This document shows positions 39,149-46,852 of a DNA stretch of 64,000 nt, one piece after another. The notes beneath the pieces were generated by a model. That model worked only from the letters and a program-made list of their open reading frames with translations, made no database searches and had not been told where the DNA came from. Source of the DNA: Aquabacterium sp. A7-Y. GTDB taxonomy: Bacteria; Pseudomonadota; Gammaproteobacteria; Burkholderiales; Burkholderiaceae_C. The translations under genes and the position numbers were made by a program. Within the stretch, counting starts at the first letter, position 1. Every line of letters begins with the position of its first letter. The stretch lies in NCBI RefSeq assembly GCF_026153205.1, contig NZ_JAPFBW010000007.1:62001-126000 (forward strand), in the 5' to 3' direction.

Positions 39149-40612
39149 GTGAGCGCAGGCAAGCACCGCACGATCCCGATCCGGCCCGTCGCGGCCGTGG
39201 CGGGCGAGGGCGGCGCCCAGGTGGTGTCGCTGTACGAGAAGCAGCAGAAGATCTACCCCCGTTCGGTGTCGGGCTGGTTCGCCGCCTGGCGCTGGGCGCT
39301 GGTGTGGATCACCCAGCTGGTGTTCTACGGCCTGCCCTGGCTGCAGTGGAACGACCGCCAGGCGGTGCTCTTCGAGCTGGCCTCGCGGCGCTTCTACATC
39401 TTCGACCTGGTGCTCTATCCGCAGGACTTCATCTACCTGACGGCGCTGCTGGTGATCTCGGCCCTGGGCCTGTTTTTCTTCACCGCCGTGGCCGGCCGCC
39501 TGTGGTGCGGCTATGCCTGCCCGCAGACGGTCTACACCGAGATCTTCCTGTGGGTCGAGCGCCACATCGAAGGCGACCGCCTGGCCCGCATGCGGCTGGA
39601 CCAGGGCGGATGGACGATCGAGAAGCTGTGGCGCAAGGGCGCGAAACAGGCGGTCTGGATCGCCATCGGCCTGTGGACCGGCTTCACCTTCGTCGGCTAC
39701 TTCACGCCGGTGCGCACGCTCGCGCAGGAAGCGCTGACCCTGGGTTTCGGGCCCTGGGAGTGGTTCTGGGTGCTGTTCTACGGCTTCGCGACCTACGGCA
39801 ACGCCGGCTACATGCGCGAGCAGGTGTGCAAGTACATGTGCCCCTACGCGCGCTTCCAGAGCGCGATGATCGACCGTGACACCATGGTCATCAGCTACGA
39901 CACGGCGCGCGGCGAGGCGCGCGGCTCGCGTTCGCGCAAGGCCGATCCGCGCCAGCTCGGCCTGGGCGACTGCATCGACTGCACGATGTGCGTGCAGGTC
40001 TGCCCGACCGGCATCGACATCCGCAACGGCCTGCAGTACGACTGCATCGGCTGCGCCGCCTGCATCGACGCCTGCGACGACGTGATGGACAAGATGGGTT
40101 ACGCCCGCGGGCTGATCCGCTATTCCACCGAAAACGGCATCGCCGGAGGCTGGAGCCGGGCCCAGATGCTGCGCCGGGTGCTGCGGCCGCGGGTGCTCAT
40201 CTACGGTGCCATCCTGCTGGCGGTCTCGGTGGGTTTTGTCGCCAGCCTCGCGCTGCGCCAGCCTTTCAAGGTCGACGTGGTCCGCGACCGCGGCGCGCTG
40301 GCTCGACTGGTCGAGGACGGACGGGTCGAGAACGTCTACCGCCTGCAGATCATGAACGGCACCGAGGCGCCGCAGCGCTACCGCATCGCGGCCGAGGGCC
40401 TGCCGGGCCTGGCGGTCGCCTCGCAGCCGACCGTCGAGGTCGGCCCGGCGGAGGCGCGCTGGGTCGCGGTGCGGGTGCAGCTGCCGCCCGAGGCGGCGCT
40501 CGACCTGCAGGGCCGATCCAGTCCCATCCGCTTCCACATCGAACGCCTGGGCGACGCGCAGCATGCCGCGCGCACGGTCCAGGAGAAGTCCACCTTTCTC
40601 GTGCCGCGTTGA
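39149..40612 (+). CDS. ccoG: Cytochrome oxidase accessory protein CcoG (GTG start)
   Basis: A 487-residue membrane iron-sulfur protein (FixG/RdxA type), reported to act as a copper reductase for cbb3 assembly. About five helices flank two ferredoxin-like clusters: CIDCTMCVQVCPTGIDIR and CIGCAACIDACDD. The C-terminal 110 residues form an immunoglobulin-like periplasmic domain. The start is GTG at 39149, with AAGGGAGG seven bases upstream. fixH follows by 19 bases. Confidence 0.95.
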   Translation: MSAGKHRTIPIRPVAAVAGEGGAQVVSLYEKQQKIYPRSVSGWFAAWRWALVWITQLVFYGLPWLQWNDRQAVLFELASRRFYIFDLVLYPQDFIYLTALLVISALGLFFFTAVAGRLWCGYACPQTVYTEIFLWVERHIEGDRLARMRLDQGGWTIEKLWRKGAKQAVWIAIGLWTGFTFVGYFTPVRTLAQEALTLGFGPWEWFWVLFYGFATYGNAGYMREQVCKYMCPYARFQSAMIDRDTMVISYDTARGEARGSRSRKADPRQLGLGDCIDCTMCVQVCPTGIDIRNGLQYDCIGCAACIDACDDVMDKMGYARGLIRYSTENGIAGGWSRAQMLRRVLRPRVLIYGAILLAVSVGFVASLALRQPFKVDVVRDRGALARLVEDGRVENVYRLQIMNGTEAPQRYRIAAEGLPGLAVASQPTVEVGPAEARWVAVRVQLPPEAALDLQGRSSPIRFHIERLGDAQHAARTVQEKSTFLVPR

Positions 40613-40631
40613 CGGCGCCCAGGAGTTGCTC

Positions 40632-40940
40632 ATGACCCAGCAAGCCATCGTTGCCAGCCCTGCCGCACGCCGGTGGTGGCGCGAACCCACCATGTGGCTG
40701 GTGGCCGGCGGCCCGGCGGCCGTGGTGCTGGCCGGCGTCGCGACGACCATCATCGCCGTCACGCGGCCCGATCCGGTGCTCGCCGAGGACTACTACCGCC
40801 GTGGCATCGAGATCAACCAGACTTTGCGCCAGTCAGCCGGCGAGGCGGCCGCGGTGCCGCCCGAGGGGCTGCGCCCGGCGATGCAGGCGCGCAACCATGC
40901 CGCCACGCCGGTGCCGGCGCCCGGGGAGCAGCCGCGATGA
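40632..40940 (+). CDS. fixH: FixH-family protein, short form
   Basis: A 102-residue protein with one membrane helix (about 21-43) and the FixH signature PDPVLAEDYYRRGIEINQTL. The larger FixH proteins extend into a beta-domain; here the chain ends in Pro/Ala-rich sequence soon after the signature, so it is a reduced form. AGGAG lies seven bases before the ATG at 40632. Its stop overlaps the next start (ATGA). A role in cbb3 maturation is by family and context. Confidence 0.88.
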   Translation: MTQQAIVASPAARRWWREPTMWLVAGGPAAVVLAGVATTIIAVTRPDPVLAEDYYRRGIEINQTLRQSAGEAAAVPPEGLRPAMQARNHAATPVPAPGEQPR

Positions 40941-41257
40941 GCAGCGGCACCGTCTGGGGCGCCGGCCTCGGCCCGCGCCTGATGTGGATCGCCTGGCCGG
41001 CCTTCCTGGTGGCGGGCGTGCTGGAGATGCTGGTGTTCGCGGTGGTCGATCCGCAGGACCTGCACGGCTTCGCGCAGGGACCGCTGGAGCTGTCGCCCGG
41101 CGCGGTCTACACGCTGGCCTTTTTCGTCTTCTGGGGGGCGGCGATGCTGTCCAGCGCGCTGACCTGCCTGTTGGCGATGTCGCCGTTCGAGGTGAACCGC
41201 TGCCCGTTGCCGGTGGATGGTCGGCCGGCCGCATGCCCGCGGCCGCCGGCGTCTTGA
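40937..41257 (+). CDS. Small membrane protein, unknown, coupled to fixH
   Basis: A 106-residue protein with two predicted helices (about 14-36 and 58-84: YTLAFFVFWGAAMLSSALTCLLA) and Cys residues at the end of helix 2 and in the tail (FEVNRCPLP, ACPRP). The start overlaps the fixH stop by four bases, so both are made from one message. I do not recognise a named family, though small two-helix proteins at this spot are common in Burkholderiales. A part in cbb3 assembly is inferred from position only. Confidence 0.7.
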   Translation: MSSGTVWGAGLGPRLMWIAWPAFLVAGVLEMLVFAVVDPQDLHGFAQGPLELSPGAVYTLAFFVFWGAAMLSSALTCLLAMSPFEVNRCPLPVDGRPAACPRPPAS

Positions 41258-41264
41258 GGTCCTG

Positions 41265-41299
41265 GCGCCTCAGCACCCTGACGGGTGCCGAGGCGCTTT
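41265..41299. terminator. Terminator between the cco operon and fnr
   Basis: GCGCCTCAGCACCC (41265-41278) and GGGTGCCGAGGCGC (41283-41296) pair with one mismatch over a 4-base loop, followed by TTT on the plus strand. It lies between convergent stops and can serve both. Confidence 0.65.
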
Positions 41300-41302
41300 G
41301 GC

Positions 41303-42055
41303 TCAACAAGCGCTGCTGTTGTTGAGCAGCGCGCGCAGGCCGGCCAGATCCAGGATGCGGATGTGGCGCTGGCGCACTTCGAGCACGCCGTCTTCCTGCA
41401 GTTTGGAGAAGGTGCGGCTGACCGTCTCGAGCTTGAGGCCCAGGTAGCTGCCGATCTCCTCGCGTGTCATGCGCAGCACCAGCGAGGTGGGCGAAAAACC
41501 GCGCGCCTGCAGGCGCTGGGTCAGGTTGAGCAGGAAGGCGGCGACCCGCTCATCGGCCCGCATGCTGCCCAGCAGCAGCATCACGCCATGGTCGCGCACG
41601 ATTTCGCGGCTCATGATCTTGTGGAAGGAGTGCTGAAGCTCGGTGAACTCACGCGACAGCTCCTCCAGCCGCGCGTAGGGGATCTGGCAGACCTGGGAGT
41701 CCTCCAGCGCGACCGCGTCGCAGGTGTGGCGGTCCTGGCTGATCGCATCCAGCCCCAGCAGCTCGCCGGCCATCTGGAAGCCGGTCACCTGGTCGCGGCC
41801 GTCCTCGGAGGACACGCAGGTCTTGAAAAACCCCGTGCGCACCGCGTAGAGCGCCTGGAAGGGCTCGCCGGCCTGGAACAGCCTCTCGCCGCGTTTGACC
41901 GTCCGGCGTGCGGCGACCAGGGCGTCGAGCCGGTCCAGCTCGGGCCGTGACATGCCCACCGGCAGGCAGAGTTCACGCAGATTGCAACTCGAGCACGCCA
42001 CCTTGAGCGTCGTAGCGGAGGCGGCAGGGGCGGGGGAGGGGATATCGGACTCCAT
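41303..42055 (-). CDS. fnr: FNR-type oxygen-sensing transcription regulator
   Basis: A 250-residue Crp/Fnr regulator. The four iron-sulfur Cys ligands are in place: Cys21, Cys24 and Cys30 in CSSCNLREL, and Cys112 in DRHTCDAVAL. A cyclic-nucleotide-binding-like fold, a dimer helix and a helix-turn-helix follow (TREEIGSYLGLKLETVSRTFSKL; ETVSR is the FNR recognition pattern for TTGAT). Loss of the [4Fe-4S] cluster in oxygen should inactivate it. Its boxes occur in ccoS and in the fnr-hemN gap, where it may control itself and hemN. Confidence 0.95.
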   Translation of the reverse strand: MESDIPSPAPAASATTLKVACSSCNLRELCLPVGMSRPELDRLDALVAARRTVKRGERLFQAGEPFQALYAVRTGFFKTCVSSEDGRDQVTGFQMAGELLGLDAISQDRHTCDAVALEDSQVCQIPYARLEELSREFTELQHSFHKIMSREIVRDHGVMLLLGSMRADERVAAFLLNLTQRLQARGFSPTSLVLRMTREEIGSYLGLKLETVSRTFSKLQEDGVLEVRQRHIRILDLAGLRALLNNSSAC

Positions 42056-42107
42056 TGATCTTCCTCAGGGTAGGCATCGATTGTTTCCGTCGGCGACTGA
42101 ACCGGGC

Positions 42108-42121
42108 TTGAGCCACGTCAA
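42108..42121. promoter_or_regulatory. FNR-type box between fnr and hemN
   Basis: TTGAGCCACGTCAA matches TTGAY-N4-RTCAA except for G at the fifth base. Its centre is 60 bases from the fnr start and 43 bases from the hemN start. On the fnr strand AACAAT (42085-42080) is a fitting -10 at class II spacing, supporting autoregulation; control of hemN is equally plausible. Confidence 0.55.
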
Positions 42122-42157
42122 GGCCGGCCGAGGCCACCTTGGGCACAGTCGATCCCC

Positions 42158-43561
42158 ATGGACACCGCTGCCCCCCTGCTCACGCCCGAACTGCTGGCCC
42201 GCTTCGACGTGCCCGGTCCGCGCTACACCTCCTACCCGACCGCCGACCGCTTCGTCGAAGCCTTCACACCAGGGCACTACCGCCAGGCACTGGCCCAGCG
42301 GGCGGCCGGCGTCGGCGCCACCGGCGGCAGCCGGGCGCCGCTGTCTCTCTATGTCCACGTCCCCTTCTGTGAGTCGGTCTGCTACTACTGCGCCTGTAAC
42401 AAGGTCATCACCCGGCACCACGAGCGCGCCGCCGACTACCTCGACGCGCTGGAGGCGGAAATCGCCCTGCATGTCGGCGTGCTGGGCAGCGGGCAGGCGG
42501 TGTCGCAGCTGCACCTGGGCGGCGGCACCCCGACCTTCCTGAGCGACGCCGAGCTGCAGCGGCTGATGGACGGCCTGCGCCGAGCCTTCCGCCTGGCGCC
42601 GGGTGGCGAATACTCCATCGAGGTCGACCCGCGCACCGTCACGCCCGAGCGGCTGGCCCACCTGCGCGCGCTCGGCTTCAACCGGCTCAGCTTCGGCGTG
42701 CAGGACTTCGATCCCGAGGTGCAGAAGGCGGTGCACCGGGTCCAACCGTATGAGAGCGTGGCGGCGCTGATGGCCTCGGCGCGCGCGCTGGGCTTCGAAT
42801 CGCTGAATGTCGACCTGATCTACGGCCTGCCGCGCCAGAACGCCGCCTCCTTCGCCCGCACGCTGCAGCAGGTGGCCGGTCTGCGGCCTGACCGCATCGC
42901 GCTCTATGCCTATGCGCACCTGCCGCAGCGCTTCAAGCCGCAGCGCCGCATCGAAGTGTCAGAGCTGCCGCCGGCGCCCGCCAAGCTCGGCATGCTGGGG
43001 GCGGCCATCGAGGCCTTCCAGGCGGCCGGCTACGACTACATCGGCATGGACCACTTCGCGCTGCACGAGGACAGCCTGGCGGTGGCGAAGCGCCAGGGCC
43101 GGCTGCACCGCAATTTCCAGGGCTACAGCACCCAGCCCGACTGCGACCTGATCGGCCTCGGCGTTTCGGCGATCGGACGGATCGGCGCCACCTACAGCCA
43201 GAACGCCAAGACCTTGGACGAGTACTACGACAGCCTGCGTCAGGGGCAGTTTCCGGTGGTGCGCGGCCTGGCGTTGGAGCGCGATGACCTGGTGCGGCGT
43301 GCGGTCATCATGGCCTTGATGTGCCAGGGGGCGGTGGCCTTCGAGTCGGTCGAGCTGGCTTGGCTGATCGACTTCCGCACCTATTTCGCCGCCGAGCTGG
43401 AGCGGCTCGCGCCGCTGGTGGAGCAAGGCCTGCTCTCGATCGAGCCCGATGGGCTGCGCGTGAGCCCGGCCGGCTGGTATGTGGTGCGGGCCATTGCGAT
43501 GGTGTTCGACCGGCAGCTGCAGGCCGATCGCTGCCGCGAGCGCTTCTCGCGCGTCATCTGA
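42158..43561 (+). CDS. hemN: Oxygen-independent coproporphyrinogen III oxidase
   Basis: A 467-residue radical SAM enzyme that decarboxylates coproporphyrinogen III without oxygen. The cluster motif is CESVCYYCAC (Cys71, Cys75, Cys78, with the extra HemN Cys80). HLGGGTPTFLS and SFGVQDFDPEVQKAVHRVQ are conserved blocks, and length matches true HemN rather than HemW. No Shine-Dalgarno is evident before the ATG at 42158. It is divergent from fnr with an FNR-type box between, fitting anaerobic induction. The next gene starts ten bases after its stop. Confidence 0.95.
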   Translation: MDTAAPLLTPELLARFDVPGPRYTSYPTADRFVEAFTPGHYRQALAQRAAGVGATGGSRAPLSLYVHVPFCESVCYYCACNKVITRHHERAADYLDALEAEIALHVGVLGSGQAVSQLHLGGGTPTFLSDAELQRLMDGLRRAFRLAPGGEYSIEVDPRTVTPERLAHLRALGFNRLSFGVQDFDPEVQKAVHRVQPYESVAALMASARALGFESLNVDLIYGLPRQNAASFARTLQQVAGLRPDRIALYAYAHLPQRFKPQRRIEVSELPPAPAKLGMLGAAIEAFQAAGYDYIGMDHFALHEDSLAVAKRQGRLHRNFQGYSTQPDCDLIGLGVSAIGRIGATYSQNAKTLDEYYDSLRQGQFPVVRGLALERDDLVRRAVIMALMCQGAVAFESVELAWLIDFRTYFAAELERLAPLVEQGLLSIEPDGLRVSPAGWYVVRAIAMVFDRQLQADRCRERFSRVI

Positions 43562-43571
43562 GGCTCCGAGC

Positions 43572-44255
43572 ATGCAGACCGCCCTGTGGATGACCGGCTT
43601 GCTGATGGGCCTCGCGGGCAGCCCGCACTGCGCCACGATGTGCGGCGCGGCCAGCGCCACGCTGGGCTGCAGCGCCTCGCGCCCGGTGGCTTTCCAGCTC
43701 GGCCGGCTGGGCGGGTACGGGCTGTTCGGTGCGGTGATCGCATCGTCCTCGGAGGCCTTACGCTGGGGCGCACGCGAGCTGGTCGTGCTGCAGCCGTTCT
43801 GGGCCATGTTCCACCTCGCCGTGGTCCTGCTGGGGCTGGCGCTGCTTTGGCTGGGCCGGCAGCCGGCCTGGCTCGACGCCCTGGCCGGGCGCGTCTGGCA
43901 AGGGCTGCGGCACCGTACCTTGGGGCTGGACAGCCGGCGCTGGCCGGTGGTCGCCGGCTTGCTGTGGGCGCTGCTGCCCTGCGGCCTGCTGTATTCGGCG
44001 TTGATGGTGGCTTCGCTGGCGTCCACGCCCTGGGAGGGCGGGGCGGTGATGGTGGGTTTCGGCCTCGGCTCGGGCGTCGGGCTGCAACTCGGGCCGCTGC
44101 TGTGGCGGCGGCTGACGACGGCTGGCGGCCCGGCCCGCGCCGCGGCGGCAGGCGGCTGGGGCATCCGCGTCGGCGGCTTGGCGCTGGCGGCCAGTTCGGC
44201 CTGGGCACTGGGCCACACCCTGATGACCGGACCGCTGGCGCAGTTCTGCGCCTGA
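43572..44255 (+). CDS. SafE/TauE-like (DsbD_2-type) membrane protein
   Basis: A 227-residue protein with about six membrane helices, opening with GLLMGLAGSPHCATMCGA, the signature of the UreH-like/SafE group often found beside cbb3 genes. A second Cys motif, LPCGLLYSALMVA, lies near residue 137. Related proteins have been linked to copper or sulfur handling, but the transported substrate is not known. It is ten bases after hemN, so probably cotranscribed under the same oxygen control. Confidence 0.8.
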   Translation: MQTALWMTGLLMGLAGSPHCATMCGAASATLGCSASRPVAFQLGRLGGYGLFGAVIASSSEALRWGARELVVLQPFWAMFHLAVVLLGLALLWLGRQPAWLDALAGRVWQGLRHRTLGLDSRRWPVVAGLLWALLPCGLLYSALMVASLASTPWEGGAVMVGFGLGSGVGLQLGPLLWRRLTTAGGPARAAAAGGWGIRVGGLALAASSAWALGHTLMTGPLAQFCA

Positions 44256-44391
44256 AGCGGCCGTGTCGCCGGGCTGCCCGCCGCGCCACCGCTAGGCAAG
44301 CGGGGTTGTGCAAGTCCTTCGACAGCTGCGCTGCCTTAGAATCGCCGGTTCTACAAGATTTCTCTAACCCGTTCGCGCGGAGCTTTCTCAC

Positions 44392-45645
44392 ATGTACCAG
44401 CACATCAAGGTGCCCGAGGGTGGGCAGAAGATCACCGTCAATTCGGACTTCTCCCTGAACGTTCCCGACCAACCCATCATTCCGTACATCGAGGGGGACG
44501 GCACCGGCTTCGACATCACTCCGGTGATGATCAAGGTGGTGGACGCCGCGGTCGCGAAGTCCTACGGCGGCAAGCGCAAGATCCACTGGATGGAGATCTA
44601 CGCGGGCGAGAAGTCGACCAAGGTCTACGGCCCCGATGTGTGGCTGCCCGAGGAGACCCTGCAGGTCCTGAAGGAGTACGTGGTGTCGATCAAGGGCCCG
44701 CTGACGACCCCGGTCGGCGGCGGCATCCGTTCGCTGAACGTTGCGCTGCGCCAGGAGCTGGACCTCTATGTCTGCCTGCGGCCGGTGCGCTACTTCAAGG
44801 GCGTGCCCTCGCCGGTGAAGGAGCCTCACAAGACCGACATGGTGATCTTCCGCGAGAACTCGGAGGACATCTACGCCGGCATCGAGTACGAAGCCGAGAG
44901 CGACAAGGCGAAGAAGCTGATCGACTTCCTGATCAAGGAGTTCGGCGTCAAGAAGATCCGCTTCCCGCAGACCTCGGGCATCGGCATCAAGCCGGTCTCG
45001 CGCGAAGGCACCGAGCGCCTGGTTCGCAAGGCGATCCAGTACGCGATCGACAACGACAAGCCCTCTGTCACGCTGGTGCACAAGGGCAACATCATGAAAT
45101 ACACGGAGGGTGGCTTCCGTGACTGGGGTTACGGCCTGGCCCAGAAGGAGTTCGGTGCCGAGCTGATCGACGGCGGCCCGTGGTGCAAGTTCAAGAATCC
45201 GAAGTCCGGCAAGGAAATCGTGATCAAGGACGCCATCGCTGATGCCTTCCTGCAGCAGATCCTGCTGCGCCCCGCCGAGTACTCGGTCATCGCGACCCTG
45301 AACCTGAATGGCGACTACATCTCCGACGCGCTGGCAGCCCAGGTCGGTGGCATCGGCATCGCCCCCGGCGCCAACCTCTCGGACTCGGTCGCGATGTTCG
45401 AAGCCACCCACGGCACGGCGCCCAAGTACGCCGGCAAGGACTATGTGAACCCCGGTTCCGAAATCCTGTCGGCCGAGATGATGTTGCGCCACATGGGCTG
45501 GACCGAGGCGGCCGACCTCATCATCAGCTCGATGGAAAAGGCCATCCTGAGCAAGAAGGTCACCTATGATTTCGCCCGGCTGCTTGACGGCGCGACCCAG
45601 GTGAGCTGCTCCGGCTTCGGTCAAGTGATGATTGACAACATGTAA
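44392..45645 (+). CDS. icd: NADP-dependent isocitrate dehydrogenase
   Basis: A 417-residue TCA-cycle enzyme converting isocitrate to 2-oxoglutarate with NADP. The substrate loop includes [21 protein letters not shown], the catalytic region [18 protein letters not shown], and the metal/cofactor segment [21 protein letters not shown]. Length and these blocks match the bacterial type I dimer. It is preceded by 136 bases with a -10-like TAGAAT (44337) and no convincing -35. A strong terminator follows. Confidence 0.97.
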   Translation: MYQHIKVPEGGQKITVNSDFSLNVPDQPIIPYIEGDGTGFDITPVMIKVVDAAVAKSYGGKRKIHWMEIYAGEKSTKVYGPDVWLPEETLQVLKEYVVSIKGPLTTPVGGGIRSLNVALRQELDLYVCLRPVRYFKGVPSPVKEPHKTDMVIFRENSEDIYAGIEYEAESDKAKKLIDFLIKEFGVKKIRFPQTSGIGIKPVSREGTERLVRKAIQYAIDNDKPSVTLVHKGNIMKYTEGGFRDWGYGLAQKEFGAELIDGGPWCKFKNPKSGKEIVIKDAIADAFLQQILLRPAEYSVIATLNLNGDYISDALAAQVGGIGIAPGANLSDSVAMFEATHGTAPKYAGKDYVNPGSEILSAEMMLRHMGWTEAADLIISSMEKAILSKKVTYDFARLLDGATQVSCSGFGQVMIDNM

Positions 45646-45670
45646 GCAAGCTGACCAGCTGCGACCGAAG

Positions 45671-45693
45671 AGCCCGCTTCCGGCGGGCTTTTT
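45671..45693 (+). terminator. icd terminator
   Basis: AGCCCGC (45671-45677) pairs with GCGGGCT (45683-45689) over a five-base loop, then TTTTC. It lies 26 bases after the icd stop. Confidence 0.9.
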
Positions 45694-45951
45694 CTTCTAC
45701 GCTCGGAGGTCAAGCGCGCCAGGAGCCCGCGAAACAGCGCAGCAAGCACCGCGCTCAGCACAAGCCGCGAGGGCACGACGTGCTCGAGGCATTGCCGTGA
45801 AACCTGTCTGGAATTCAGGCAGAAACAGCAGCCTTCGAAGCTGCGGCGTCGAGGAACGACATGCTGTAACAGACGCTGGCACGCTGAAAGAGCCATCTCG
45901 CTCGACGGCGCCGCGGAGCAACCCAGCTCCGGACCGGATCCCGAGGAGATC
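45694..45951. other. Gene-free, hairpin-rich stretch between icd and the cold-shock gene
   Basis: Between two terminators lie about 260 bases without a credible gene; open frames exist on both strands but lack start signals and familiar motifs. Three short stems are visible: CTGTCTG/CAGGCAG (45804-45822), GCAGC/GCTGC (45828-45844) and CGGAGC/GCTCCG (45914-45931). The base composition is less GC-rich than the flanks. It could be decayed sequence or an unknown RNA; no clear promoter is seen. Confidence 0.4.
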
Positions 45952-45978
45952 AAAAGCCCGCGAGAAGCGGGCTTATTT
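45952..45978. terminator. Terminator serving the cold-shock gene
   Basis: AAGCCCGC (45954-45961) and GCGGGCTT (45967-45974) form an 8-bp stem. T-rich runs flank it on both strands (ATTTC on plus, TTTTG on minus). It lies 50 bases after the minus-strand cold-shock stop and uses the same core stem as the icd terminator. Confidence 0.8.
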
Positions 45979-46023
45979 CATGCCGCACGAGGCGGCCGCC
46001 GCGGATGAAACGACACGGCGGGC

Positions 46024-46305
46024 TCAGTCGGCGTAAGCTGCAGCTCCGGGCTCCGAAGTCGAGGGCGGGCGGGTCCCGCGCTCTCCCCGAGGTGCTCGGG
46101 GTTCGAGCAACTGGATGTTCTGAGCGAGCTTGCCTTTGGGACCCTGCACCAAGTCGAAGGTCACCTTCGAGCCCTGTTTCAGTGTCCTGAAGCCATCCAT
46201 CTGAATGGCAGAGAAATGTGCGAAGACGTCTTCGCCGCCCTCTTCTGGTTCAATAAAACCAAAGCCCTTGGCGTCATTGAACCACTTGACGATGCCTATA
46301 CCCAT
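46024..46305 (-). CDS. Cold-shock-domain protein with C-terminal tail
   Basis: A 93-residue protein. The first 68 residues form a cold-shock domain with RNP1 [10 protein letters not shown] and RNP2 DVFAHFSAI, which binds single-stranded RNA or DNA. About 25 further residues ([14 protein letters not shown]...) are basic then polar and extend beyond the usual 67-70 residues. The ATG at 46305 has GGGGAGGAATCA just upstream, deciding it over the ATG six codons earlier. A near-consensus promoter lies about 35-63 bases upstream. Confidence 0.94.
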   Translation of the reverse strand: MGIGIVKWFNDAKGFGFIEPEEGGEDVFAHFSAIQMDGFRTLKQGSKVTFDLVQGPKGKLAQNIQLLEPRAPRGERGTRPPSTSEPGAAAYAD

Positions 46306-46339
46306 TGATTCCTCCCCGGGCACTTCCTTTTCTCAAAGC

Positions 46340-46368
46340 ATTCTCGGCGCCGCCTGGGGGCATGTCAA
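46340..46368 (-). promoter_or_regulatory. Sigma-70 promoter for the cold-shock gene
   Basis: On the minus strand a perfect -35 TTGACA (46368-46363) is followed by 17 bases and GAGAAT (46345-46340). Transcription would begin near 46333, giving a leader of about 28 bases, much shorter than that of E. coli cspA. Confidence 0.7.
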
Positions 46369-46486
46369 GGACGGAAAAAGGCAGCTGGTGAGCGTTCGTG
46401 ACGAAACGATGGCACTTGACCTTTTGTGACTTGCCACCAATTGCCGAAGTCGAAACCGGCACTGATCAACTCGATAGAATCGATTC

Positions 46487-46852
46487 ATGCCCAGCGACAG
46501 TCCCGTTCCCCCGAAGCTCCCGCAGCCGCCCAACCAGCCTTCGCTGCCTGATGGGGGGGAGGGAACTGTCATCCTAGAAAGACAGTCATCCAAGGTGGAG
46601 CCACCGAGGCTGTATCAGGTGGTCATGCTGAACGACGACTACACACCAATGGAATTCGTGGTGATGGTGCTGCAGCAGTTCTTCCATCGCGATCTCGAGA
46701 CCGCGACGCAGATCATGCTGAAGATCCACCATGAGGGCCGGGGGGTGTGTGGCGTATACACCAAGGACGTTGCCGCGACCAAGGTGGAAATGGTGCTTGC
46801 CGCCGCGCGCCGCGCGGGGCATCCTTTGCAGTGCATTATGGAGGCCGCATGA
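46487..46852 (+). CDS. clpS: ATP-dependent Clp protease adaptor ClpS
   Basis: A 121-residue adaptor that binds N-degron substrates and hands them to ClpAP. The disordered Pro-rich N-terminus (about 1-35) is followed by the core fold with [17 protein letters not shown], where the Asp pair and Met gate the N-terminal residue pocket, and [16 protein letters not shown]. Its stop overlaps the clpA start (ATGA). TAGAAT 12 bases upstream of the ATG is -10-like, but no -35 is clear. Confidence 0.96.
   Translation: MPSDSPVPPKLPQPPNQPSLPDGGEGTVILERQSSKVEPPRLYQVVMLNDDYTPMEFVVMVLQQFFHRDLETATQIMLKIHHEGRGVCGVYTKDVAATKVEMVLAAARRAGHPLQCIMEAA

Noticed and set aside
42055-42068. TTGATCTTCCTCAG overlapping the fnr start as a possible FNR box
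   Set aside because: The right half-site CTCAG is poor against ATCAA, and the bases are explained by the fnr ribosome site (GAGGAAGATCA).
45632-46036. 134-codon open frame downstream of icd
   Set aside because: It begins inside icd, crosses the icd terminator and has no family resemblance or start signal.
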